Source: Streptococcus suis | GTDB taxonomy: Bacteria > Bacillota > Bacilli > Lactobacillales > Streptococcaceae | DNA: 44,363 nucleotides | Assembly: GCF_024509555.1 (NCBI RefSeq) | Contig: NZ_JAMWEL010000019.1 | Span: forward strand, 1-44,363 | Direction: 5' to 3' | Part shown: positions 8,048-15,793 of the stretch, piece after piece | Layout of the letters: every line of letters starts with the position of its first letter | How positions within the stretch are numbered: the stretch's first letter is position 1 | Notes under the pieces: generated by a model | The model's input: only the letters and a program-made list of their open reading frames with translations | Told to the model about the DNA's origin: nothing | Databases searched by the model: none | Program-made: the position numbers and the translations under genes

Positions 8048-9037
8048 GTGGTACATCAAATTTGGAATGCTCATCCTGAAGTGAAACAGGGGCTTGAGGA
8101 GGTTAAGTCCATTATTCTATCTGAAATGATGGTCCTACATCCAGCAGTGACTTCAAAGATTGTTGAATATGTAGAGGCACCTGGAAAATACCTACGTGCC
8201 GGCCTCTGTCTGCTCTTTGCACAAATGACGGAAGGACAGATTAGTAAATCAAAACTGTATTTTGCCGCCCATTTAGAGGTTTTGCATCTAGCAACTCTCA
8301 TTCATGATGATGTGATTGATGGTGCAGATAAGAGACGGGGTGTTGAAGCAGCCCATCAACAATTTTCAAACCGAATCGCTATTTATACGGGAGACTATCT
8401 TCTGGCTTACTCAGGACGCTTGCTTGGGAAAGGACTTCGATTGCAGGAGTTGACGGAGAATGACTTGGATTTGGGCAATGATAAGCTCCTGGAAATTATT
8501 CTTCGTGGAGAGTTGTCACAGTTGGTCAATCAATTTGATACCCAAATGACGATGAAAGCCTATCTCAAGCAAATTCAAGGGAAAACAGCCTTTTTATTCG
8601 GTTTAGCATGTCAGCTGGGCAGCTTTATCCCAGGGCAATCTAAGAAGGACAGTCATTTAGCCTTTCGTGCTGGTCAAGCTCTGGGTATGGCTTTTCAAAT
8701 CCGAGATGATTTGATTGACTACCGCTTAGATGTTGAAAAGTCGGGTAAGCCCAGATTGCAAGATATTCAAAATGGAATTTATACAGCACCACTTTTGTTT
8801 GCGATGAGTGAGGATCGTTCTATTCGTCAGCGCTTACAGAACTACATTCAAACCCCTAGTCAAGAGGGATTAGATGTGATTATAGATAAGCTATTTGCAA
8901 CGAATGCCATTGCCAAAACGGAAGGATTGATCGTGGCTTATTTAAATAAAATGAGAAGTCATTTAGACAGACTGAATCGATTTTCTCTCCAATCATTGGA
9001 GAGTCTTGTCGAAACGGTTTTTAGTCATTATTTTTAA
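8048..9037 (+). CDS. dmkB: Polyprenyl diphosphate synthase for demethylmenaquinone side chain
   Basis: A 329-residue trans-polyprenyl synthase that lengthens an allylic diphosphate with isopentenyl diphosphate. Both aspartate-rich Mg2+ motifs are present: DDVID at residues 87-91 and DDLID near 220. The family's GK...LR substrate site reads APGKYLRAG near 45. Only 18 nt separate it from ndh2, and a prenyltransferase (dmkA) lies downstream, so the product is probably the side chain of a quinone rather than undecaprenyl carrier, which is made by an unrelated cis-enzyme. GTG start, with AAAGGAAA about 11 nt upstream. Heptaprenyl synthase component II is an alternative name. Confidence 0.85.
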   Translation: MVHQIWNAHPEVKQGLEEVKSIILSEMMVLHPAVTSKIVEYVEAPGKYLRAGLCLLFAQMTEGQISKSKLYFAAHLEVLHLATLIHDDVIDGADKRRGVEAAHQQFSNRIAIYTGDYLLAYSGRLLGKGLRLQELTENDLDLGNDKLLEIILRGELSQLVNQFDTQMTMKAYLKQIQGKTAFLFGLACQLGSFIPGQSKKDSHLAFRAGQALGMAFQIRDDLIDYRLDVEKSGKPRLQDIQNGIYTAPLLFAMSEDRSIRQRLQNYIQTPSQEGLDVIIDKLFATNAIAKTEGLIVAYLNKMRSHLDRLNRFSLQSLESLVETVFSHYF

Positions 9038-9116
9038 AAAAATATCTAGACTTTTTCTTTAATTAGGTATATCATTATAAATAGAAAAACTATTTACTTT
9101 ACAAAGGAGTATTGTT

Positions 9117-9596
9117 ATGAAAACAACTAAAGTTGTCTTGAAAAGTTTGGTCGTTCTTGGTGCGGTCTTTGCACTTGCTGCTTGCGGTTCTAAACAAGAA
9201 TCGGCTTCAACGTCGTCTTCTTCTGCAGCAACGGCTACCTTGAAAGATGGTACTTACAAAGCTGAGTCAGGTAAGGACGATTACGGCTATAAAATCGTTC
9301 ACACTTTGACAGTTAAAGATGGTAAAATTAGCGAGTCTAAATTTGATTACGAAGCGGAAGATGGTAGCTTGAAGTCTACGAACGAAGAATACAACAAAAA
9401 CATGAAGGACAAAGCAGGAGTTTCTGCTGGTGAAGCAATTGAACAATTAAATGCTGCTTTGGTAAAAGAACAAGATCTTTCAGCTGTTGAAGTTGTTTCA
9501 GGTGCAACACAGACTACAAATGATTTCAAGAAGAGCACAGAAGCCCTTCTTGCTGCAGCTGCCGAAGGAAATACAGAAACTGTAACTCTTGACTAA
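9117..9596 (+). CDS. pplA: FMN-binding lipoprotein, PplA-like
   Basis: A 159-residue lipoprotein with signal peptide and lipobox LAAC (Cys23), a Ser/Thr/Ala linker, then one FMN_bind domain ending in VVSGATQTT. Thr131 in SGAT is the residue expected to receive FMN by phosphoester bond. The usual Asp six residues before it is Glu125 here. PplA in Listeria has two such domains; this protein has one. In EET it carries electrons from the membrane quinone pool to external acceptors. AAAGGAG precedes the ATG. A hairpin after the gene could let it be made in excess over the downstream genes. Confidence 0.85.
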   Translation: MKTTKVVLKSLVVLGAVFALAACGSKQESASTSSSSAATATLKDGTYKAESGKDDYGYKIVHTLTVKDGKISESKFDYEAEDGSLKSTNEEYNKNMKDKAGVSAGEAIEQLNAALVKEQDLSAVEVVSGATQTTNDFKKSTEALLAAAAEGNTETVTLD

Positions 9597-9612
9597 TTTA
9601 GTCAATACTGAT

Positions 9613-9653
9613 AAGACACAGGAGCATCAAGTCGCAACTGTGTCTTCTTGTTT
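9613..9653 (+). terminator. Hairpin after pplA, possible attenuating terminator
   Basis: AAGACACAG (9613-9621) pairs with CTGTGTCTT (9638-9646) over a 16-nt loop, then CTTGTTTAT. The T tract is imperfect, so partial read-through into fmnB is plausible. The next about 130 nt hold a weak promoter candidate (TTGACT ... TACTAA, 19-nt spacer, about 9723-9753). Confidence 0.55.
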
Positions 9654-9785
9654 ATATAGCCATTTAGTTAATCTTAGATTACTTTGGTGTGTGCTGAAGT
9701 GGGAAGGACTCTTTTTGACAAGTTGACTTATTTCCAACTTTTGAAAGTACTAAATGAAACGAAATAATTTTAAGAGGAAAAACGA

Positions 9786-10835
9786 TTGAAAAATTTGATT
9801 CGCTTACTAGGGTTAGTTATGATCTCAGTATTGTTAGTAGCCTGTGGAAAACACCAATCATCAGGACTACCAGTTATTAAAAATCCCTTGACTCGTAGTG
9901 AAAGCTTACTTCACACAGTAGTGCAATTGAGCATTTATCATGAAAATCAAGAAGAAGCGATGGATGAAGCTATTTCCTATATCAAGGAGATGGAAAGTCT
10001 GCTATCCACAAACTTAGAAGGGGCAGATGTCTACCGTATCAATCAGGCAGCAGGAAAAGAAACTGTCAAGGTAGATGAACGTACTTTTGAAGTGATTGAA
10101 AACGCTATTGATATGAGTAAAGAAAGTCAGGGGCTATTTGACATTTCCATTGGAGCTGTGAGCAATCTGTGGAAAATTGGAGATGAGGATGCACGTAAGC
10201 CGAGTGATGAAGAAATCAAAGCTGCTCTGCCATTTATCAATTATAAAGACATTGCTTTAGATAAAGAGAAGAAGACTGTCTTTATCAAAGAAGGAATGAC
10301 CTTAGAATTAGGAGCCATTTCCAAAGGTTACATTGCAGATAAGGTTAGAGAATTGTTTGCCAGCAAAGGGATTACGACAGCCATCATTAATCTAGGCGGG
10401 AATGTAGTGGTAATGGGGGATTCGCCTACGACGCAAAATGGTTGGAATGTGGGAGTTCAGGACCCAGACCAAGTGCGTGGAGCAACGGTTGGTTCTGTTC
10501 CTGGGACACATGATTCAATCGTTACTTCAGGGATTTACGAACGCTTTTTGGAAGTCGATGGTGTCAAATACCACCACATACTGGATCCTAAAACGGGATA
10601 TCCTGTGGAAAACGATATTTCAGGTGTGACAGTCTTTTCCAAAACTTCTGTTCAGGGAGATGCCTTATCCACAACTCTCTTCTTACTAGGTGTGGAAAAA
10701 GGTCTTGACTTTATCAATCAGATTGACGGTGTAGAAGCTGTTTTCATCGATAAGGAGCAGGGCGTTCATCTGAGTGAAGGATTGAAAGAAAGCTTTGAAT
10801 TAACGAATGAGGAGTATCATCTTGTCAATGAATAA
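9786..10835 (+). CDS. fmnB: FMN transferase lipoprotein (ApbE family), FmnB-like
   Basis: A 349-residue extracytoplasmic enzyme that moves FMN from FAD onto Thr/Ser of target proteins. It has its own lipobox, LVAC with Cys20. ApbE hallmarks are visible: LELGAISKGYIAD near residue 178, INLGGNVVVMG near 200, and HHILDPKTGYP near 262, which carries metal and FAD contacts. Its natural client is the FMN-binding lipoprotein encoded just upstream. The start is TTG at 9786, with AAGAGG about 9 nt before it. The 3' end overlaps the dmkA start, so those two are translationally coupled. Confidence 0.9.
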   Translation: MKNLIRLLGLVMISVLLVACGKHQSSGLPVIKNPLTRSESLLHTVVQLSIYHENQEEAMDEAISYIKEMESLLSTNLEGADVYRINQAAGKETVKVDERTFEVIENAIDMSKESQGLFDISIGAVSNLWKIGDEDARKPSDEEIKAALPFINYKDIALDKEKKTVFIKEGMTLELGAISKGYIADKVRELFASKGITTAIINLGGNVVVMGDSPTTQNGWNVGVQDPDQVRGATVGSVPGTHDSIVTSGIYERFLEVDGVKYHHILDPKTGYPVENDISGVTVFSKTSVQGDALSTTLFLLGVEKGLDFINQIDGVEAVFIDKEQGVHLSEGLKESFELTNEEYHLVNE

Positions 10836-11790
10836 ATCAACTAAAGGGCTCAGTTTGACTGTATTTTTAGAATTTGTTGAAATGAAGACCAAGGTAGCCA
10901 GTATTTTTCCGATGACCCTGGGGATTTTATGGAGTCTGTATCGCTATCAAGCATTCAATTGGCTCAATACACTTTTGTTCGTTCTCGCCGTACTCAGCTT
11001 CGACATGTGTACAACTGCCATTAACAATAGCATGGATTACCACAAGGCCAAGGATGAAACCTATCGTCAAGAAAGCAATGTGATTGGGAAGTTTTCACTT
11101 GATTTTCAGCAGATGATTGGAATCGTCTTTGCCTTACTCATTTTTTCAGTGATTATTTCATTAGTGCTTGTTTGGCGGACCAGCTGGCTCCTATTACCAA
11201 TGGGGGCTCTCTGTTTTCTCATTGGTATCTTTTACACCTTTGGCCCTATTCCACTTTCGAGAATGCCGCTGGGTGAAGTTTTCTCTGGAGTAACCATGGG
11301 ATTTGGGATTTTTTTTCTAGCGGTTTTTATCCAAGACCCGTCAGGACTAATGATCAGTCAATTGAATGGTCAGTGGATGACCTTGCAATTTTCTTGGACA
11401 AAAATAATAGACATTATTTTTATGTCCATTCCTCTGGTAACCTTGATTGCCAATATCATGTTGGCCAACAATACCTGTGATTTAGAAGAAGATATTCGCA
11501 ACCATCGTTATACTCTGGTTTACTATATTGGCAAGAAAAATGCTCTTAAATTGTATTTTGTCTTAGCAAGCGTACCATGGTTGCTGTGGATAATCTACTG
11601 TCTGACTGGATTCTTACCAATCTGGGCACTGATCGGTTTAATCGGTGTTTGGCCTGCTTATAAGAGTCTAGAAACATTTTTGAAAAAGCAAGTCAAACGG
11701 GAAACCTTTATCGAGGCAGTAAAGAGCTTTGTACTTTTTTCAGTCATATATGTCCTCATGCTTCTATTGGCTATAACTATGGTTAGGTAG
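10822..11790 (+). CDS. dmkA: DHNA polyprenyltransferase (UbiA/MenA family), DmkA-like
   Basis: About 322 residues with eight or nine hydrophobic helices. Both UbiA aspartate motifs are present: NNSMDYHKAKDE near residue 73 and NNTCDLEEDIRNHR near 214. These bind the Mg-prenyl diphosphate and 1,4-dihydroxy-2-naphthoate (DHNA). The product would be demethylmenaquinone. No methyltransferase or DHNA-synthesis genes are in this window; streptococci generally lack the latter, so DHNA may come from neighbours or host flora (inference). TTG at 10822 is 7 nt from GAGGAG inside fmnB; ATG at 10828 is the alternative start. It is the last gene of the cluster. Confidence 0.85.
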   Translation: MSMNKSTKGLSLTVFLEFVEMKTKVASIFPMTLGILWSLYRYQAFNWLNTLLFVLAVLSFDMCTTAINNSMDYHKAKDETYRQESNVIGKFSLDFQQMIGIVFALLIFSVIISLVLVWRTSWLLLPMGALCFLIGIFYTFGPIPLSRMPLGEVFSGVTMGFGIFFLAVFIQDPSGLMISQLNGQWMTLQFSWTKIIDIIFMSIPLVTLIANIMLANNTCDLEEDIRNHRYTLVYYIGKKNALKLYFVLASVPWLLWIIYCLTGFLPIWALIGLIGVWPAYKSLETFLKKQVKRETFIEAVKSFVLFSVIYVLMLLLAITMVR

Positions 11791-11909
11791 TTTATTTTGA
11801 TTACTTAGATGTGTGTCAGATTCAGAGTAGGATTTGAGAATAACACCTAATTAGAGTGTAGCTTGAAATTCTATCTACCTAAGCTTGATTTTTAATTGAG
11901 TATCAAAAT

Positions 11910-11955
11910 AAAAGTCTTAAAACTATCATAGGATTGGTAGTTTTAAGACTTTTTC
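11910..11955. terminator. Bidirectional terminator
   Basis: A perfect 16-bp stem: 11910-11925 (ending AAAACTA) pairs with 11938-11953 (starting TAGTTTT), loop 12 nt, with A/T tracts on both sides. It separates convergent dmkA and the helicase gene. The 120 nt before it hold nothing else I can identify. Confidence 0.92.
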
Positions 11956-13038
11956 TTATATTCTATATAATTCCTGATTTTTTAAGATGACTTCTTGGAC
12001 TTGGGCATATTTTTTCAACTGTTTGACTTCACTTGGGCTAGAAACCAGGGTAATGACCAGTCCGTCCTTGCCCATGCGACCAGTTCGTCCAGCCCTGTGG
12101 GTGTAGGCTTCCTGATCAAAAGGTACTTCAAAGTTAAGGACACATTCCAAATTATCAATATCAATCCCACGCGCGACCAAATCTGTAGCTAGCAAGAGAT
12201 TGAGTTCATGGTTTTTAAAACGCTCGATAATGACCTTACGGAATTTAACATTAACATCAGAGGCCAGGGAAACGGCATTGACACCGTTGTAGAGCAACTT
12301 ATCTTCACTGGCGCCAAGGTCTGACAGGCTATTGAAGAAAGTAAGGGCACGAAAATCTGGAATATTGGCAAACTTACGTAGGGTTTCCAAACGGTCGCGC
12401 TTGTCTACCATCATATAGCAATGCTGGATATTGTCCAATTTCTGTTCAGATAAGTCGATACTTTCAATATCTTGAGCAATCTTTTTGCGGTCAAACTTAG
12501 CTGTTGCGCTCATGTAAATCAACTGGTGGTCACGTGGCACATAGCCGATAATCTTTTCCACAAAATGATATTGAGAATCAGAGAAGAGTTGGTCAAATTC
12601 ATCCAAAATGATAGTGTTAACATTCATCATCTTGATTTTTTTCAATTTAATGAGCTCGAAAATACGACCGGGAGTCCCAATTAGGATTTCGGGTCCTTTT
12701 TTTAGTCGCTCAATTTGACGCTTCTGACTAGAGCCAGATAGAAAGAGTTGGGCGTTAAGACCAATGGTATCTAACCAGGTTTTGCAGACATCAAAGATTT
12801 GACCAGCCAATTCTGTATTGGGAGCCAGGATCAGCAATTGTTGAGATTTTTTTGGTGTCAGTGCCAGTAGGCTGGGCCAGAGGTAGGCAAGGGTCTTACC
12901 CGTACCAGTTGGGCTGATTGCCAATAGAGATTTGCCAGTTCTGATTGGCTGGAAGGCTTGGACTTGAATGGATGTAAAATCCTCAAAGCCAAGTTGAGTC
13001 AACTGGTCAGTCCAGCTAGTTGGGAAATTAGTTTTCAT
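11956..13038 (-). CDS. DEAD-box-type RNA helicase
   Basis: A 360-residue ATP-dependent RNA helicase of minimal two-domain core size. Visible motifs are Q motif GFEDFTSIQVQAF near residue 18, Walker A PTGTGKT near 45, TPGR near 120, motif II DEFD near 147 (DEAD in most relatives), SAT near 177, RGID near 287 and HRAGRTGRMG near 312. There is no RNA-binding tail, so it may act in RNA decay or ribosome assembly with a partner. It overlaps the end of the upstream oxidoreductase gene by 11 nt, so the two form an operon. Confidence 0.88.
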   Translation of the reverse strand: MKTNFPTSWTDQLTQLGFEDFTSIQVQAFQPIRTGKSLLAISPTGTGKTLAYLWPSLLALTPKKSQQLLILAPNTELAGQIFDVCKTWLDTIGLNAQLFLSGSSQKRQIERLKKGPEILIGTPGRIFELIKLKKIKMMNVNTIILDEFDQLFSDSQYHFVEKIIGYVPRDHQLIYMSATAKFDRKKIAQDIESIDLSEQKLDNIQHCYMMVDKRDRLETLRKFANIPDFRALTFFNSLSDLGASEDKLLYNGVNAVSLASDVNVKFRKVIIERFKNHELNLLLATDLVARGIDIDNLECVLNFEVPFDQEAYTHRAGRTGRMGKDGLVITLVSSPSEVKQLKKYAQVQEVILKNQELYRI

Positions 13039-14014
13039 GGGTATCCGCCTTAAAAATTATTCCTGCGTCTTGACGCATGGTGTAAAGAGTTCGATGGACG
13101 GCCTCAGCCATATCCAGCCATTTTTCTGCCAGCTCATGATTGTTTCGCAGAATGACCTGTGCAATGGCTTGTACCTCTTCCAGCATAGGATCTTCCTGAG
13201 CTTGGATAGGTAGAACTACTTGGCTACCGTCATGTTTGGTAAAAATTGCAGAGCTGATATGTTGGCAAGCATTGAGGGTGAGGGTTCCTTCACTGGTATA
13301 AATTTCACTCGGTAGATTGCTAGTGATATTCTTTCCAGCCTGAATGCTTACTAGAAAATCATCATAAATCAGTTGCCCAGTACCATTCAAATCAATGGAG
13401 GATGGGAGCTGTTTAGCAGTATATCGGGCTGTAGTTGGCTTACCTAAGAGGCCAATGGCAGTATAGAGGGTATAGACACCCAGATCCATCAAGGCTCCGC
13501 CTGAAAAATCAGTTGAAAAGATATTTGGGGTCTGTCCTGCCAAGAGGTCAGGCATTTTGGAAGAGTATTTGGCATAGGAGAAGTTGGCGCCCAAAATAGT
13601 TCTATCTTTCAAGAAGTCCTTTATGATAGCGATAGCTTCCTCGTGGTAATTGCGAGCGGCTTCAAATAGAAAGACGCCATTTTCCTTGGCAATCTGACGA
13701 AGCTGGGCCAATTCTTGAGGTGTGGACACTATAGGCTTTTCAATAATAACGTGTTTACCGGCAGAAAGGACTGCTTTAGCTTGTTCAAAATGCAAGGCAT
13801 TTGGGCTGGCAATATAGACTAAGTCAATCGGTGCAGAAAGGAATTTTATCCATTCAGTGTATAAAATTACATTTTCGTAATTTGTTGAAAATGACATAGC
13901 GGTTTCCAGTTTTCTTGAAAATATCGCTGATAATTGAAGATATTTACTAAAATGAGCAGAGGAAATGAACTTGTGACTGATGTCAGAGGTACCAATAATA
14001 CCAAATTTAAGCAT
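13028..14014 (-). CDS. Gfo/Idh/MocA family oxidoreductase
   Basis: A 328-residue NAD(P)-dependent sugar or polyol dehydrogenase-like protein. The N-terminal Rossmann fold starts KFGIIGTSDISHKFI. The family's EKP motif is in VIIEKPIVSTPQEL near residue 93, followed by the C-terminal alpha/beta domain with the conserved GGALMDLGVY near 170. The substrate is unknown. An extended -10 (TGgTATAAT on the minus strand, 14052-14047) lies about 35 nt upstream. It shares its transcript with the helicase gene; no functional link is evident. Confidence 0.85.
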   Translation of the reverse strand: MLKFGIIGTSDISHKFISSAHFSKYLQLSAIFSRKLETAMSFSTNYENVILYTEWIKFLSAPIDLVYIASPNALHFEQAKAVLSAGKHVIIEKPIVSTPQELAQLRQIAKENGVFLFEAARNYHEEAIAIIKDFLKDRTILGANFSYAKYSSKMPDLLAGQTPNIFSTDFSGGALMDLGVYTLYTAIGLLGKPTTARYTAKQLPSSIDLNGTGQLIYDDFLVSIQAGKNITSNLPSEIYTSEGTLTLNACQHISSAIFTKHDGSQVVLPIQAQEDPMLEEVQAIAQVILRNNHELAEKWLDMAEAVHRTLYTMRQDAGIIFKADTHEN

Positions 14015-14043
14015 AAATTCTCATTTCTTTATGTGTTATCCTT

Positions 14044-14071
14044 TCCATTATACCATGTTTCGTGGTAAAAT
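14044..14071. promoter_or_regulatory. Divergent promoter region
   Basis: Minus strand: extended -10 TGgTATAAT (TATAAT at 14052-14047) for the oxidoreductase gene. Plus strand: -10 TAAAAT at 14066-14071 with a weak TTTCCA 18 nt upstream for udk. The two overlap, so the promoters may compete. Confidence 0.5.
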
Positions 14072-14097
14072 AGTATTGAAAATAGAAGGAGATGATG

Positions 14098-14727
14098 ATG
14101 ACTCAGAAACCCATTATTATTGGCGTAACCGGTGGCTCTGGGGGAGGTAAGACGAGTGTGTCTCGTGCCATTTTGGATAATTTCCCAAATTCACGCATAT
14201 CGATGATTGAACATGATTCCTACTATAAGAATCAGTCCCACCTCACCTTTGAAGAACGGATACTGACCAATTATGACCATCCACTTGCATTTGATACTGA
14301 TTTGATGATTTACCACCTCAGTGAATTATTGGCAGGTCGTTCAGTGGATATTCCAATTTATGATTACACTCAGCACACACGTTCGGATAAGACCTATCAT
14401 CAAGAACCGCAGGATGTATTTATTGTAGAGGGTATCTTAGTATTAGAAGATAGACGTCTACGGGATTTAATGGATATTAAAATATTTGTAGATACGGATG
14501 ATGATATCCGAATTATTCGTCGGATAAAAAGAGATATGGAAGAACGTGGTCGTAGCTTAGATAGTATCATCGAACAGTACACCTCGGTGGTGAAACCCAT
14601 GTATCATCAGTTTATCGAGCCGACCAAGCGTTACGCTGATATTGTTATTCCAGAAGGAGTTACCAATGTGGTTGCGATTGACTTGATTAACACCAAGGTG
14701 GAGAGTATATTAAGAGAGCGTGGTTAA
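14098..14727 (+). CDS. udk: Uridine kinase
   Basis: A 209-residue enzyme that phosphorylates uridine and cytidine with ATP or GTP in pyrimidine salvage. The P-loop [12 protein letters not shown] is near residue 8; YDHPLAFD (substrate binding) is near 60; VEGILVLED near 110 is Walker-B-like; and [13 protein letters not shown] near 145 forms the lid. Three in-frame ATGs follow AAGGAG (14086-14091). ATG 14098 gives 6-nt spacing and the usual family N-terminus. One nucleotide separates its stop from the padR start. Confidence 0.93.
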   Translation: MTQKPIIIGVTGGSGGGKTSVSRAILDNFPNSRISMIEHDSYYKNQSHLTFEERILTNYDHPLAFDTDLMIYHLSELLAGRSVDIPIYDYTQHTRSDKTYHQEPQDVFIVEGILVLEDRRLRDLMDIKIFVDTDDDIRIIRRIKRDMEERGRSLDSIIEQYTSVVKPMYHQFIEPTKRYADIVIPEGVTNVVAIDLINTKVESILRERG

Positions 14728-14728
14728 G

Positions 14729-15268
14729 ATGCCTAAGCAAAGAATATTACCTCATATTATTTTAGGAATTATGGGTGCTAGTGGCCAGATGGTAACTGGG
14801 AAACAGATTACCGACTATGTCCAACGTGATTTAGGGGAATTTTGGCAAGTAGCCCATAGTCAAGTCTATCCAGAGTTAAAACGGATGACCAAAGAGGAAT
14901 TGATTACCTGTCATGCAGTACCTGGTAATGAAAAAGAGAAGCAGTACGCCATGACTGATACGGGACGACAAATTTTAGATGATTGGTTATCTATTCCCAA
15001 TGATGAAACACCTCAACAGAAAGATCTTTTTTCAATCAAAATGTTCTTTATCCGTGATAAAAAAGATCCTCGAATTCCCGGTTTATTAGAAGGTCAGATT
15101 GATTTGGTTTCAAAACATTTGAAACATCTGGAAAATAGAAAAATAGAACTTTTTTCTACCAAGGAAAGTATCCAGGATAATTATGGACACTATCTGATTT
15201 TAACTCGAGCAATCGAGCGCAATCGAGCGCAATTGAACTGGTTACGGGAGATTGTTGCTAGTATCTAA
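14729..15268 (+). CDS. PadR family transcriptional regulator
   Basis: A 179-residue regulator. The N-terminal winged helix (ILPHIILGIMGASGQMVTG, then FWQVAHSQVYPELKRMTKE for DNA contact) is followed by a PadR C-terminal four-helix dimer domain from about residue 95. PadR proteins repress stress or efflux genes; the target is not evident. It is translationally close to udk. A perfect 10-bp tandem repeat AATCGAGCGC (15211-15230) lies near the 3' end; losing one unit would create an in-frame stop. Confidence 0.85.
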   Translation: MPKQRILPHIILGIMGASGQMVTGKQITDYVQRDLGEFWQVAHSQVYPELKRMTKEELITCHAVPGNEKEKQYAMTDTGRQILDDWLSIPNDETPQQKDLFSIKMFFIRDKKDPRIPGLLEGQIDLVSKHLKHLENRKIELFSTKESIQDNYGHYLILTRAIERNRAQLNWLREIVASI

Positions 15269-15294
15269 ACGGTTCGGTTTCCGAGCCGTTTTTT
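15268..15294 (+). terminator. Terminator after udk-padR
   Basis: AACGGTTCGG (15268-15277) pairs with CCGAGCCGTT (15281-15290) and is followed by TTTT. Confidence 0.92.
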
Positions 15295-15352
15295 CTTGAG
15301 TTATGTACTATTTTATGATAGAGTAAGTGAAATATGAATGGAGGAGAAGATG

Positions 15353-15622
15353 ATGTCGCTTAAACAAATGGTGAGTATGGTCTTGATGGTCTGGAATCTA
15401 ATCGTGTTTCTGACCTATGGTCTGGATAAAGGGAAAGCCAGAAAGGATGCCTATCGAATTTCTGAAAAGACTTTATTAATGATGTCTTACTTGGGCGGTG
15501 GCCTAGGTGCCTGGGCGGGTGGAACCCATTTCCGTCACAAAACTCAGAAAAAGTATTTTCAATTAGCTTGGGCAATCGGTGTCTTGATCGATGCCCTTAT
15601 TATCTATTGGATGTGGAAATAG
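15353..15622 (+). CDS. DUF1294 membrane protein
   Basis: An 89-residue protein with three hydrophobic segments, of the DUF1294 family, function unknown. Family traits visible are the YGLDKGKARKDAYRISEKTL stretch and the glycine-rich YLGGGLGAWAGGTHFRHKTQ following it. ATG 15353 is 8 nt past GGAGG (15340-15344); ATG 15350 is equally possible, while the in-frame ATG at 15338 lies inside the ribosome site. It stands alone between a terminator and the surface protein promoter. Confidence 0.8.
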   Translation: MSLKQMVSMVLMVWNLIVFLTYGLDKGKARKDAYRISEKTLLMMSYLGGGLGAWAGGTHFRHKTQKKYFQLAWAIGVLIDALIIYWMWK

Positions 15623-15711
15623 GCGAAGGCCTTTTTCTTTTTCTGAAAATATGAAAAATTGCCTAAAAACCATGAAAGAACCGAATGTTTGTATATTAAG
15701 CATATAATTTC

Positions 15712-15742
15712 TTGACAAGGTGCTTTTTTTTTTTAGTATACT
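15712..15742 (+). promoter_or_regulatory. LPXTG gene promoter with T11 tract in spacer
   Basis: -35 TTGACA (15712-15717), 19-nt spacer, -10 TATACT (15737-15742). Eleven consecutive T residues (15724-15734) lie in the spacer. The spacer is two longer than the ideal 17, so loss or gain of T by slippage would change promoter strength. A small hairpin TGCC-TTTT-GGCA sits in the leader at 15751-15762. Confidence 0.8.
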
Positions 15743-15793
15743 GATAAGCGTGCCTTTTGGCATAAAAGTTTTATATAAATGGAGGTTTTTCGT

